This document shows, one piece after another, positions 9,820-21,885 of a stretch of DNA of 64,000 nucleotides. Every line of letters starts with the position of its first letter. The first letter of the stretch is position 1. Source of the DNA: [Phialemoniopsis] sp. UDSM-2020 (lineage: Eukaryota; Ascomycota; Sordariomycetes; Thyridiales; Thyridiaceae); contig JAEILZ010000005.1 in the NCBI GenBank assembly GCA_018873225.1, positions 3,658,001 to 3,722,000 of the forward strand, read 5' to 3'. Both the position numbers and the translations under genes were made by a program. The notes beneath the pieces were generated by a model that saw nothing but the letters and a program-made list of their open reading frames with translations, did not search any database and was not told the origin of the DNA.

Positions 9820-12800
9820 TTAGAATCGACAGATGGAAACAGCTAGAACGGCGCCAATTGCAATCCATGGAAACCGCGATCCCCCAATTGCAGCCCGGAC
9901 TCCAGCGAAGAACGCTACCAAATCGTAAAGCAGAACAGCGGCCAACATCAGTACACAAACAAGTCTAAAGACCATTGCCTCGTATGAAATCGCAAACACT
10001 TGTCCCCACTGTAATCTATTTAAAGCTCCTGTCAGTTCTTGCCTGTCTCGAGAGGTAAATGAACTTTGGCAATTAGCCAAAGTCTCGGTATAGGAAAAGC
10101 CTCGAGCTGAAAGCGGGGATACTTTGCAGCTGATGAGAATAGCATAAGCGCGTAGACTCTTTAAGGGACAGAAAATCCACCAAAGAAACGCGAGTATCAT
10201 AGACTGTGTCTGATTGGCCTCTTGGTTGAACTCGTCCACCGCTGTGGGTTGACACCTCCTCGCCTCTACTAAGCCTGTTGCAGATTGGAGAATGGCCAGT
10301 GTATACTCATCTACCGAAGCAGTGATGCAGTCGTTATCCAGCTCGTCTATCCAGTGCAGCTCTTCAAGAACGGATCGTCGCGGATGGTGCAGCTTGACGT
10401 AATCCTGAGCAAGCTGCAATGCTGTCCTGCCTGCTGCATCTGCATGATGAACCGCATCTCTCGGACTTACGGCGTGGGATAGAATCAGTTGAACGCACTG
10501 GGGCCTCCCAAACTCGACAGATAATGTGAGCCAGGTGTAGCTCTTGACTGACTGCAAATGCTGTCTGTCGGTGGCGAACATATCGTCGATCGTTGAGTAC
10601 AAGGGTGGATTTTCGTGTAGTAACTTTTTGAATACTTCGATCCTGTTGTAGCGAATTGCCCAGAAAATGTAGCTATGACATACAAATATGTCATCGGAGC
10701 CATGTAGTCTTGAAGTGAGAAATAGACTCTTATCGATTAACGTCAGCGCAGCGTTAGGTCGGAGCTCTAGTGCCCTGTCGCATCGGAGGATTGCAGTGAG
10801 CGGATCGGGGAAATCATCGTCCCCAAGTTGGCCTTCCTCGGAACTTAGATGATCCATTAGCTTCGGGAAGAATTCTTCGAAACCTCGTTCGTTCCCTTTG
10901 CACCATCTGCAAGTGTCTGGAATAGCCCTTGCAGTGCTCCCACCAGCCTGAAGTAGCATGTCAAAGACCTTTGCATCCGGATTCAGCATGGCGGCGGTTG
11001 CTAAATAATTTCGGGTATAGTAGGTGCAATCCAGGTCTATATCAGCCTCGAGAAATGGCTCAATCATTTGCGGAGTTCCTTTCGCGGCCAGTGTACCCAT
11101 CAATTTATACCCTTCATAGGGGTCTGCTGTTCGCAAGTCGTCAATCATATTGTCAAGATCGAAATATGTCCTCAGAAGTGAGTCAACGACACCATGTGAG
11201 GTCGATCGAAACCCACGAACGTATGACAGCACGGCCTGTTGGAAACTTGGGTCTGTATGAAATAACAGCGCCATATACCATCGACCTCTGCCAGAGATAT
11301 CCTCCAAGGTCCAGAGTTGAGACCGGTGGAATAGACAAGACCTTAGTCCTTCAAAGCCCAAAGGGCCCTCTACAATGGCAGTAATCAAGGATGCCTGGAA
11401 TACACCATCAGAGTCGCCGAAGTGTTCTGAAAACCACCCCGGCGGGACGAAGTGCTTTGATGGGATACTCCGGGTACACATCGAGGGAGCTTGCATGTCG
11501 AGAAGGGCCTGAATATAAGACTTTGCCAGCTGTGGAAGCTTTTCGGATTGGTCGTAACACCAATTTCTTTCCATACCCACAAACAAAGCGATTATACTCT
11601 CTGGTCTGTTGACTGGTATCAATATGGAAACTGTAGAAGATTGAAAATATGTATGAACATACGTCGTATCAACATCTTGACTTGACATGAACGCAAGAAG
11701 TTCGAGATGCCTCGATATTGCGTGGCTGCAAGGCGTTATCAATGTGAAACTACATAACAAGGCCTGATGAATCAGCATAGGGAATAGTAGAGAGCTGAGA
11801 TCTATATAAACTTACATCAATCAGACTGATTGGCTCATTCGTTGTGAAGTCCATGATCATATCCGTTGGCCGAGCCTTTTTTCCCCTGAAAATGTTCATC
11901 AATTTCAGGGTATCTAAATTATGTAGTGCCTCCAGCAGCTCAGGATTTCGATTGAGTGTCATTGGATTAAGATTGAATATTGGATTTGGTGAAGGAATGG
12001 TTGATTGGCTGGCATGGTGTATTTCGATTAGAAAGGCTGTCTGTGACAGCCAGGAAGGAGGGAGGAACGATATTTTCAGTCTCTTCTGAATTTGCGAATG
12101 TCCCCGCCCTCGACAGTCGACCGCAATTCGCCGGTGCGAAAGTCGACCAAAACCGAAGTCGTAAGTCGCCTCTGTCTCGGACTGTTTGATTAAAGAAGAT
12201 GTTGAGATGCTACCTGGCCTGGTTGTACGAGTATCATGATAGCGAGGCCTATCATGCGGCTGTGATGAATGACCTGAACGATCGAAGAGTCTCCTCTGGG
12301 TGGACACCAGCTCAGACCACCCTTTCATCTCATCAAGTATATGGGCTGTATCGACACGCAGAGATTCGATGTCATAACTAATGTTATCATGTTAGAAGAA
12401 TTTAATCTTGAAATGAATACACGACGACCCACGCATTCATGAGGGTCTGCATCACACCCAAGTAACTAATATGTGTCGCGATTCTGTCCTGGGATTCGGC
12501 TATTGTGCCTTCCGCAAGGAGGTGGCGGATCTGTGCTTTGAATCTGATTGCACTTATTGGAGTTGGTTCAGTAGCCAGACTTTCTAGGGCGTTTTGCAGT
12601 TCCAGCAAGTCCTTCTCCAGTTGTACGACAAAGCGTTCACAAAGAATACGCAAACTTGGAGGACGACCTCTGGCATCCTGCTCGCAAAGTCGACTTTGAA
12701 TGGCTGTCAATAAGGCACGGAGATCCTGTAGATCATGCTGTAGCCGTAGGATCTTGCTAGATGCGCGCTTCAGTTGGGCCTGTAATTGGGCAAGCTTTTT

Positions 12801-12884
12801 CAAGATGTGAACCGTGACATCTATCAGCGTCACCAGACTAGCGCTGAGCCCAGTAAAGGCCAGGACAGCAGACAGAGGATCCAT
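9820..12884 (-). CDS. STAND-type N-terminal domain / ankyrin-like membrane protein
   Basis: Three exons (12884-12421, 12377-11816, 11763-9820) encode 989 residues. The start MDPLSAVLAFTGLSASLVTLID is typical of the helical fungal N-terminal domain found on STAND/NACHT and ankyrin proteins. A Leu/Gln-rich coiled region follows (residues 25-110). The middle contains FLPPSWLSQTAFLIEIHHA and several ankyrin-like helical pairs (for example RNYLATAAMLNPDAKVFDMLLQ; FGRPQCVQLILSHA followed by DAAGRTALQLAQ). The C-terminus has two or three hydrophobic helices (VFRLVCVLMLAAVLLYDLVAFF; WIAIGAVLAVSICRF), suggesting membrane attachment. There is no NACHT P-loop. Intron 1 is short (43 nt) and its exact borders are less certain. 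Such proteins are thought to act in non-self recognition, but this is inference. Confidence 0.78.
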
Positions 12885-14368
12885 CTGCCTACCCGCTGCC
12901 AGACAATTGCAAATCGTCCGGTCCAATGAGTTAAAGCATCGTAATCGAAATTGAGTGACTTTGTAATGCCAGCCGGTAAGAGCGAAGATGAGAAGGGAGA
13001 ACAAAACGTAACTACATCATCAAGGGACCTTGAGTAATAAGGTGGTAATAGGCAATCCGCTTGACCATGTGATTTTGTGCGTATGACGGTGTCTGCCTTG
13101 CAGGCTGCCCTGAATCGTGGCGTGGAGATAGCCAACCAACAACTTTAATCACTTCTCAGAACCAACTTCCCCATTGGCTGCTACAGGTGGAGACGTGCAT
13201 CAAACACCAAAACCGGGCGAGAATTTGGTCTGTTCGAATGGGGAAAGCTGGAAGCGCAAGCCGATAGCGCCCCCTCCGCCCAGAAATTGGAAGGTCTTGC
13301 TGATGACTAGTCTTCTCTGTATTCCACTACCTACAACTCACGATTCTTGTGGGAGCTCTATTGTCGAATTACAGTGCAAGGCACGTAGCAGGCCGGGATG
13401 TAAAATCAACGAAGCGATACAACGTGTCAGATTACCGACCTACAGGCCCCTCACCGCCCATGCATTAATTAGCAGCCAAACTTTGGAAGTGCACTGAGTT
13501 TTTCCTTGGCCACACGCAGACTGAAGTGCTCCTGCTGACACGAATTTCAGAATCGCTGCCTTTGACTACAAGTTAGAGATCTGTTATGAAACACTGCATT
13601 ATATAAACAATCACTTTAAGCAGCAGATTTGAACATGTTAGCTCCCAACCATACAAGTGCGTTTGCTTTGTTCTAAGTATTCATAGCAGACACTGCGAGG
13701 CTCTCATAACGTTCGGAACACGCAGCGACTGAAAGTGCCCATCGGGCTGTGCTCGCATCGAGACGGATACTCATTGTTTGACGGATACTCATCGTCTTAA
13801 TGCCGGCCAGGATCTCTCGACTCAGGAAGAGCTGGAGGGGTCTGTCAAGTTTTGCTAGGATTAGGCTGTCTTGAGGGCTCTTGCGTTGTCATGGCGAGTG
13901 TCCACCCCTACCCTCTGTTCGTTGTCAATATTGGATGTCAGCTAGCAAACTAGGGCTCTTACCCACTTCATCACAATGGCCTGGTACTTCCATGGTCACG
14001 GATTCATTTTCATTGCAATATGGACGAAATTGGGAAGGTTTCAAATTCTTCGGTCTGTATTTTTCGCGCCGTAGAAGAAGAAAAGTAGCCAATACTCGAA
14101 AAGTCATCTGCTTTTACCAGCCTAGATCCCGTTACTGATGGTGGTGAACTTCGTATGCAGTCCTGATTGTGTATGACAAATAGGAAAATGCTCTTATCTA
14201 TTGGCCTTATCATTTCCACCCACCCCCGCGTGTGCCATTTCACGCTATTAATCGGCTCCGGCCTTCTCCACCCGCATCGATCTGGTGGAGTTCGCGACAC
14301 AACCCGGTCAGCTCTTGGACAAGCAAGGAATGAATCCAGCTTTGTAATCTGTCAATGGATGCATGCAG
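12885..14368. other. Intergenic, no gene seen
   Basis: This 1.5-kb region lies between two divergent genes. Short ORFs on both strands lack domain or splice support. It contains a TATATAAAC-like element near 13600, not placed near a start codon. Nothing else stands out. Confidence 0.45.
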
Positions 14369-16510
14369 ATGGACTCTTCGCCAGGCAATTTTCGAACTTC
14401 GCAGCGTCGGCCGCTTGCGTGTCGAGGTAGGTTGGTTGTTGGGTCTGTCCAGGCTTAGCGTCCAGTCATCAGCGAACTGACCGATACTCCAGAATGCACG
14501 AAGAGGAAGGTCAGGTGCGATAAACAAATACCGTGCGCACGATGCCGGCGGTTGAAGATCGACTGTTCGCGCGAGAAGGTCCGGATCAAGCGGAACATTC
14601 TCCAGAACGATGACCAAGTCCAGTTTTTGAACTCGATCGTCGCAGATCTGGAGCGCGCTGCTTACCACGTCGCCTTAAACCCGATCATCATCCGAGTAAA
14701 AGACCGGATCCAATACTTGGAGTTCGGAGATGAGAGCTCCGTTAGCCAGGAGGCTGGTCCATCGTCAGAGATTGGCGACACGGCTGAGACTGAGAGTCCG
14801 ACCGAGCAGCAAGTCTCGGATGCCCAGGTTGGATTCCGGAAGTTCCGCGACCCATCACTCTTGACCGCACTCGAGCACCTCGCCTGGGGTCGCACCTCTG
14901 GCAAATGCTTCCCACACAAGGCGTGCGGGTGTAAACATCGCAGACAACATGCAGAACTGCCTCCAGTGGATGTACCGGGTCAAAGCATTGAAACCGGAGA
15001 AGCGCTGGCAATATTGCCTGACCCCGATGATGCGCGGAAATTGATCCATTTCCACATCCATCACCTTGCATGGCATCACAACTGCTGGCACAGCCCGACA
15101 TTTCTGGCCGAGTGTGAGACATTCTGGACTACAGGGACATACACTCATCCCCTCTGGCTGGCCCTCTATCTGTCTGTCCTGAGCGCGACCGTCTTTGCCA
15201 CGCAAAACAGCGACAAGGCAAAGGCCGATCTCGGCATTGACATGGCACAGCTTCCAACCACGCGAGAACTCTTCTCTAGTATGATCACGATACTATATCG
15301 AAATCACTTTCTCCAGGACCTCACGCTCTATAGCGTGCAGGCCATCACCATCTCTACAGAGGTCGCTCACAACCTTGGAGAAAGTGAACTGAATGCGACT
15401 CTTATTTATTCAGCGATCCGGATCTCAGAATGCCTGGGCCTGCATAGAATAGACGATCCGCCGATGTCGTCCGGAACTGTCGAAGACTGGGAGACCACAG
15501 TTGAGAGAGAAGTCGGGAAGAGGGTGTGGTGCCAGCTAACGATCCAGGACCTCTTTGCCATCCCATTCACCGAGACGTACGGGATATCACCCAGCCAAGT
15601 TTCAACAAGTTATCCAAGCAATACGGAGGATCATGACCTCGTCCATCAACCAGAAGAGATACCCACTGTGAGCAGCTACTGTCGCAACCTTGTCCAGCTA
15701 GCTGTCCTCATGCCCGAGCTGGTAGACGGCCTGGGCACCGTGAAGCAACAACTCCCCCTCAAGCAGCAATACAACCACGTCTTGAACATGGATCGCCGCG
15801 TGCGCCAGGTCGTGAACCAGTTCCCATCCTTCTTCCTCAAGGGAGATCCCGAGGCTGAGGCGCGGGTCCCGTGGCTGCAGATTGCACGCAAGTCACTCGC
15901 CATTACGGCGGCCGAAAAGATCATCATGGTACACCGGCCGTTTCTCTTCCGCTCCTTCCAGGTGCCAGCATATAATTTCACGCGAAAGACGGCCACAGCG
16001 GCTGCGACGACGATTCTTCGGGAGCACAAGGCGCTGACCGAAGCAGATGATGTGTCTATCTGGACACACACCGCTTTCTGTATTACAGCCGCCGTGATAC
16101 TGTGTCTGGAGATATATAGCACGCTCAGTAGCGATGAAGGCACGACAGAGCGCCATCGGCAGACTGTCAGGGAGGCGCGACAACGGCTAGCCGCTCGAAG
16201 TAGCGATTTGCTAGCTCAACGAGGCGTGACACTGATCGACGTCTTACTCAACGAGGTTGCTCCATATGACGAGCCAGCGCTTGATGAGCGGGTAACGATG
16301 GGGTTTAAATGGATTACATCGCTCCTCTATCCTGCAAAGAATCGACCGGATAATGTGGAACAGCAAGTCCTTACGCAGGACGGTTACGGTTACGGACCGG
16401 CATCTGACGTTTCTCCTGGAACTTGGACAAACGACGAGGGCATGGGCGCCGAGTTTGACGTGTGGTTCAACAGCTTGTTCTTCGACAATGCTGAACATAT
16501 GATGCTGTAG
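14369..16510 (+). CDS. Zn(II)2Cys6 transcription factor with fungal-specific middle domain
   Basis: Two exons (14369-14426, 14493-16510) encode 691 residues. The intron splits the zinc cluster. Splicing gives CRECTKRKVRC then PCARCRRLKIDC, a canonical C-x2-C-x6-C-x5-C-x2-C-x6-C cluster at residues 18-45. An acidic Ser/Glu linker follows. The middle homology region (about 180-480) has the usual pattern, including FWTTGTYTHPLWLALYLSVLSA, an ISECLGLHRID block and KRVWCQLTIQD. The start gives a short basic N-terminus before the cluster. It sits 600 bp upstream of, and in the same direction as, the xanthine dioxygenase gene. The target is unknown; it is shorter than the known purine regulator UaY, so I do not equate them. 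Confidence 0.88.
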
Positions 16511-17109
16511 AGAGTTATATTCGTGGGCGATTCAATTTGTGTGCCGATAGCTGAGTCCGACTCAAAGCTAGATCTACCATCATCTCGCCCGCCTCTTGTG
16601 ATGATCAACTCTATGAGTTGTGCAACCTCTGAATTCCAAATACATACTACTCGTCCCCTTGCGAGTTGAGGCAGGCTGGCGAGAGGAATATCGACGGGCA
16701 ATCCCACTGTCTAGGCACCATAAAGTTTCACTTGGTAAATTACTAGAGACGCATAGTCTGCCCGTAGAGGGGGTGAAATGGTCACGTTGATTGGGGGAGA
16801 CTCGAAATGTGGAGCCGCGGGCGAGTAGCAAAACTCGGCCGTGCTTGTCATTATCAACTATGCTTATCTCATTCGGCCATGACGTTGACCCAAAAAGCAG
16901 CAGACTACATAATATAGGACCATTCATATGTAGTCACCTAGGCTATGGGAATTTGCCATCGGACGAACAACCTGTCTTGTCCGTGCACATTGTTGTATAA
17001 AAGCTTGACGGTGGTCTCAACGACAAACAGCCTCAACTGCTGATCATTACTATTCATCCAAACAACAATTGAATAGCGCGATAACTGCACTTTTGACACT
17101 TTACAAGCT
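16511..17109. promoter_or_regulatory. Promoter region of xanthine dioxygenase gene with GATA motifs
   Basis: The interval carries a TATA box (16996-17002) and GATA-type motifs: TTATCT near 16862-16868 (AGATAA on the minus strand) and CGATAA near 17079-17084. GATA sites are bound by AreA-type nitrogen regulators, which control purine use in Aspergillus. I found no CGG-N6-CCG site of the UaY type. Confidence 0.4.
16996..17002 (+). promoter_or_regulatory. TATA box upstream of xanthine dioxygenase gene
   Basis: TATAAAA lies 108 bp before the ATG at 17110, followed by a C/A-rich leader. The position is typical for a fungal TATA element. Confidence 0.5.
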
Positions 17110-18285
17110 ATGGGCTCTCTAGCTTTCCAAACTCGACCGATCTCCGTGTCCAAGTCGTCTAGAGTAGACTTTGGTGCGGAGGTGACTGGTATCGACCTCA
17201 ACAACCTGACCGGTATGGTAGGCCTTCGTGCGAGACCAAGACATCACTAATGGAGATCTCGTGAACTAGACGAAGATTTCACTCTTCTTCGCGACTGCCT
17301 CTATACCAACCAAGTTGTCGTGATTCGGGACCAGCAAGCATTGACTCCGCGTGCCCAGTACGAGCTGACCCGACGCTTCGACCCCGAGACCAATGTCTAC
17401 GGCCATGGCAAGACGCTTGATGGCCGCAGCATACTCCACAAGGACCTGAAAACCATTCCTCACCAGCCCCAAGTTCAGGTCATCGGCCAAGGCTTCGTCA
17501 AGTCCTTCGAAGGCCTCGAGAACATCCAGCTCAAGCACCCGCACCACAACACGTTTCACAAATACCCTGTTCCTGCCGAGGAGGACGACGACTACACCCA
17601 CTTCTACAGATGGCACATCGACGCCGCCCTGTACGGCCTGAACCCACCCCTCGTGACATCCCTGCTTGCCGTCAAGGTCCCCCAAGGCCGCCGTCAGATC
17701 TGCCGGTACGATGACGGCACCGGAGCCGAGCTGGACGTCCCCCTGGGCACCACCGCTTTCTTTAGCGGATATCGCTCGTACAAAATGTTGTCGGAAGAGG
17801 ACAAGGAGTTTGTCAGGACGAGCCGCGTCGAGTACGCGGCACACCCCTACGTGTGGATCAGCAGCGCCCATGCCAAGTCCACCGGCCTGGGGCTGTTCTC
17901 CGAGGGTCTCGAGCTGGCAGACGACGACCTGCCTCCCATCGAGGAGTCCAAGATCAAGACCTTCCCGATGGTCTGGAAGAACCCCGTCACGGGCGAATAC
18001 GCCTTCATGGTGCACGGTACCCTCATACGCAAGATCCACACGAAAGATGGCGAGGTGCTTGATGACCTGGAAGAAATTAGGGAGCGGATATACAAGCTAC
18101 AGCGACCTGGCATCGACCCGGAGCTGGTGTACCCGCATGACTGGAAGGAGGGAGATCTGGTGCTTTTCAACAACCATGGAGTGATGCACTCCGTGGTTGG
18201 TTCGTTCAAGGAGGGCGAGACGCGGATATTTAGGCAATGCAACCTGGCCGCAAGTCGAGAACCATTGGGACCTGACATATATTAG
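17110..18285 (+). CDS. xanA: Alpha-ketoglutarate-dependent xanthine dioxygenase (XanA-like)
   Basis: Two exons (17110-17212, 17270-18285) encode 372 residues. The TauD/TfdA fold is visible: FGAEVTGIDLNNL near the N-terminus, an iron-binding His150-x-Asp152 in YRWHIDAALYGL, GTTAFFSGYRSY, and the distal His341 in NNHGVMHSVVG followed by RIFRQCN. XanA hydroxylates xanthine to uric acid in the cytosol using Fe(II) and alpha-ketoglutarate. From memory, the metal ligands of Aspergillus nidulans XanA are His149, Asp151 and His340, exactly one residue off these positions. Together with the matching length, this makes the subfamily call strong, but a general TauD paralogue is not excluded. GATA motifs upstream suit nitrogen control. 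Confidence 0.88.
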
Positions 18286-18528
18286 ACCTTTGATGTTCTC
18301 TTGTAGCGATCATTCATCGGTTACGGTATCACATTATCTGTGTGATGAGTATTAATACCAATGGCGCAACACTTGACTTTAATCAAATACGCATTCATGC
18401 ACTCTTTTCTCTAGGTAATCCAGACGAGTTCCAACCATATACCACCACAGGCTTCAACGCTCCTCAATTGACTTCCTGACGATTCACTCTCTGTCTCTTC
18501 TTCATTGGAACGACTGCCCCATCTGCCT

Positions 18529-19417
18529 TCAGCCTCGACCTGTTTTACCATCTTCTTTTTGCTCGAGGTAAGATCTCCGACAATTCCGAGTTCGTAAGCC
18601 CACCCCAACGAATATCACGGTTGCTATTAGCTCCGGTACCAGACTGAGAAGCACACGGACAGTGACTGATCCTGTGACCGGGTTGAGATATGGTTTGCGT
18701 GTGCAGAGTGCAACAAGGCTGTACAGCACGCGGATGCCTATGAACGGCATAGCGAGGAGGATGGACGTGATCATCTGGAAGGTATGACAATTAGTTTAGT
18801 TGCGGAGAGCTTTAAAATTCGGGGGAAGGGATGAGAGGTACCATCTTCCCATCGCGACCGGCCTCGTCTCGGATCACATTGCTTCTTGCGCCCCATGCAG
18901 AGAGTGACGCCCAGATAAAGAGGATTACCCATGACGCCGTCAGGATGCTAATGCCTATCTCGACCATTTGGACGTCGCTTGCTTTGGGATTATTGCTCTG
19001 AAGGGCTGAGGCTCCAACGCCGAGCAAAGCCACGCCCGTTGCAACAACAACATGGTAGAAGCCCACAAGAGTCCACTCAAGTGAGGTATTGAGTCGGGCG
19101 ACGTGATATGTTCTTCTGTTGCCTGTCAGAATGTAAAGCCTTTACCTATCAACCATCGCTCCATGAACTCACCCTTCATGCAGAATTCCTGACGCCGCAA
19201 GCAAGAGAGGGGAGAGTCCAACATTGGCTATAATATTGCCAGACCCCGACACAGTATTCAGAGACAGAGCACCACCGAGGAGTCGAAGTGTGCAGAAAGC
19301 AAAGAGATAGAACCAGCCAAGCATACCACGCAACCCATGTCGGAAAAGTATGAACAACACCGGGAGTGTGAGAGTAGCGTAGATGGCTAGCTCGGCTGTT
19401 GCAAGCGGGTTCGTCAT
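18529..19417 (-). CDS. DUF7702 seven-helix membrane protein
   Basis: Three exons (19417-19173, 19115-18842, 18774-18529) encode 254 residues. The start MTNPLATAELAIYATLTLPVLFILFRHG, the block GWFYLFAFCTLRLLGGALSL, GLSPLLLAASGILHEG and the later IGIRVLYSLVAL with a final LVPELIATVIFVGVG match the fungal DUF7702 family as I know it, with about seven hydrophobic helices. The tail is short and basic. Function is unknown; the topology resembles a small integral-membrane sensor or channel. For intron 1 an acceptor at 19116-19117 keeps the frame; the nearer AG would give a stop. Confidence 0.8.
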
Positions 19418-20260
19418 GCTTTGACTCGGTATGGAGGTGGTGAGTCGTGGTAGGACGACTTTCGAGGTAAAGTGTGAGCGGTTTGGCCGAACTCGTGATC
19501 CTGACCAGTATCTTGGTCAGATTCACTGTCTGCTCGTCGGCGTTTGGCTTTTGACTTGTCCTTCGACTTCAAGACGATGGCGGTCAGTGAGGCGACAAGG
19601 AGAAAAAGAACCCTCATAGCGTAGTTATAGAACCACACCTGTAGCTGTGATGTGGCGGGAATGATTCCTATGTTTCAAATATGTTGCGAGAGTAGAGGCA
19701 AGTAGAGGTTGAAAAGTGAGTTTTTGGACGGGGATGCCAAGACCTGACTTTATATCACTAAACAGACGGCTACCTCATTGTCTACGCGCGTCAACCCCAA
19801 GACGGGACATCACAAGGCATATGAGTCGGAGCCTGCGCAGGGTTCGAACATGGTCCATGGTACATCGATCACCAATCGTTGACCAAGTTCCCTGAGCTTG
19901 AGCTGGCGATGTTAGGGAGCTACTTGTGTTTCAGGACTGAGTACGGCTAGAAGCAAGTACCATTCAAACATGCCCATTTGTCTCCGCAAATCGGTCATTG
20001 GATGATTTTGATCACGCTAATGAACGATACCGAGGATCCCTGTTCAAGCCCGGGTCGTGACCCACATTCCGGTCACCATCCACGACACAACCACGCACCC
20101 TGCCCACGTCGGGTACCAGCTTGCTTTTACCCTCTTCGTCCAGATTGTTCTGTATCTCTCAATGCTGTAGCATATCGGTTTCACTCAGAAGTGGCCTTGC
20201 TTTTCTTAGCCCACCCACCTTGCAACGTCATCCAATTCCCCCTGCCCCACTGTGACACTG
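19418..20260. other. Intergenic, divergent promoters
   Basis: This gap separates the DUF7702 gene (-) from a Zn-cluster regulator (+). A minus-strand ORF near 19414-19638 begins with a hydrophobic stretch and continues in a charged region, but I see no splice link to either gene. No repeat is evident. Confidence 0.4.
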
Positions 20261-21575
20261 ATGGACGCGCCGGCGGAGGCAGCCGGCAAACATCAACGGG
20301 GTCCTCGTTTGTACCACACAAAGTCTCGAAACGGCTGTGCTAGGTGCCGAGCTCGGCGTGTCAAGGTACCTTATTCTTGCATGAGCCCTGTCTAAGATTG
20401 CTGACGGAGTCAAATGTGTTTCAGTGTGACGAAGGGCGGCCTGTTTGCGTAAGTGTGGCGCAAGCCAAGATGATTGGATGTCCCGAGACGAGAGAACTTA
20501 TATTATCTTGTAGAACAACTGCCATAGGCATGAAGTGCCATGTCATTACGATCGCGGCGTCTCGCCCACAACTTTGCAGACTGGTCCTCTCGATGTCCCA
20601 CCTTCGACTACCATACGGCGTGGACCGACCTCCTCGACCAGCCCAGCTGTGTTCTCTCCCAGATCCGACCTCCGGCTTTTCTCGTGGGAGTTCAAGCTCT
20701 TCCACCATTTCACCGTTGCCACCAGCCACACTTTGCCCGGAAGCCACATCCCGAGTGTTCAAGACTGCTGGTCTCTCGAGGTTCCGCCTCTGGCGGTCAA
20801 GTACGAGCCGCTCATGTATGGCCTCCTCGCCCTGTCAGCCCTGCATCTCATTCCAAAAGGGTACAGAGAACCTGACCTGTTGAGCTGTCGCGACCTTTAT
20901 TTGGATGCCGCACTACGGGCACATCGACAGGCGCTCAGTGACTTGCGCAAAGAGACGGCCAATGCGGCATGCTTTGCTTCGATTCTCTTAATGGTGGACA
21001 CATTTGCCACCTTGAGAGAGCGACCGCTCGAACCATATGCGTCTCCCGGCCCATGGATGCGGATCGTCCAAGGTGTGCGTGTTGTTTTCGAAGCCGCTTG
21101 GGCTCATATCAAGGACGACCCGACCGCTAGTGCCATGACCATCGTCAAGACATTCACTTCGTCGTCGGGACCTTCGGCATCGCTTGAGAAAGCTGATATC
21201 GGGCCATACTCCGAACTATTGCAAGGACAGCTGCAAGATGCTGGAGAAAGCTCACGAGATGCTGAGCCAGACTTGCTCGAGGCGTACCCGAAGGCCTTGA
21301 AACACATCAGGTCTCTTCAGATAGCCGTCGAGTCAGGCGAACACCCCTTGGCACTCTGTCGAATCATAATGTCATTTGCTGGCCTGGTGCCTGAGAGATT
21401 TCTGGCGTGTGTCGAGGAGCGAAGACCGCGTGCTTTGATCATCATGGCCCTCTTCTTTTCACTTTCCTCGAACGCTCAGGATATATGGTGGGTTGGACAG
21501 TCTCCCAATCGAGAGGCCGAAGCAATTCGCAAGAACATTCCACAGGCGATGTTGTCACTGTTGAACGATTTATAA
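20261..21575 (+). CDS. Zn(II)2Cys6 transcription factor with a 24-nt exon in the zinc cluster
   Basis: Three exons (20261-20365, 20425-20448, 20514-21575) encode 396 residues. The zinc cluster is assembled from all three: CARCRARRVK, then CDEGRPVC from the 24-nt exon, then NNCHRHEVPC. This gives C-x2-C-x6-C-x6-C-x2-C-x6-C. Both introns fall at phase 0 and have GT-AG borders. Downstream, LFSWEFKLFHHFTVATSHTL and the block around YEPLMYGLLALSALHL resemble regulators with the Upc2-like C-terminal region. Without the small exon the cluster loses two cysteines, so skipping would inactivate DNA binding while keeping the frame. The regulated genes are unknown. Confidence 0.85.
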
Positions 21576-21885
21576 GATATCGGATGGCCTCGAAACATTC
21601 TTTCTTCGAAAGGCCTTCAATGGAGAGCCGTAACAACTAGCCCGAGAGACTAGGTAGCCATGAACTCCTCCCAGCCCAGTGACTAAAAACTATTTTAGTG
21701 GACACGTGATAGTGGATTACTCTACCAAACCGCGCTATAATACACGACCTAGACACATTCCATCAACTACAACTCCAACACTCTTGATGTTATCTCATGT
21801 TGCAATAGCTCTCATAAGAGTATTCCACTGCCAGACATCTCATTCTTCCAGATCGACAATTGCGCCTCGGCTTTCTATCGTGCCC
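21576..21885. other. Short intergenic region between two regulators
   Basis: About 310 bp between two same-direction regulator genes. The reading frame of the next gene is open through much of it (from 21679), but the upstream part does not look coding. Confidence 0.4.

Noticed and set aside
17266..18039. 257-codon minus-strand ORF opposite the xanthine dioxygenase gene
   Set aside because: It is exactly opposite the GC-biased exon of a strongly supported gene and its composition (Val/Gly/Leu-rich, no domain) fits an antisense shadow.
19846..19900. GGTTCGAA-like sequence resembling a tRNA B box
   Set aside because: The flanking arms do not pair into a cloverleaf, and no A box lies at the right distance.
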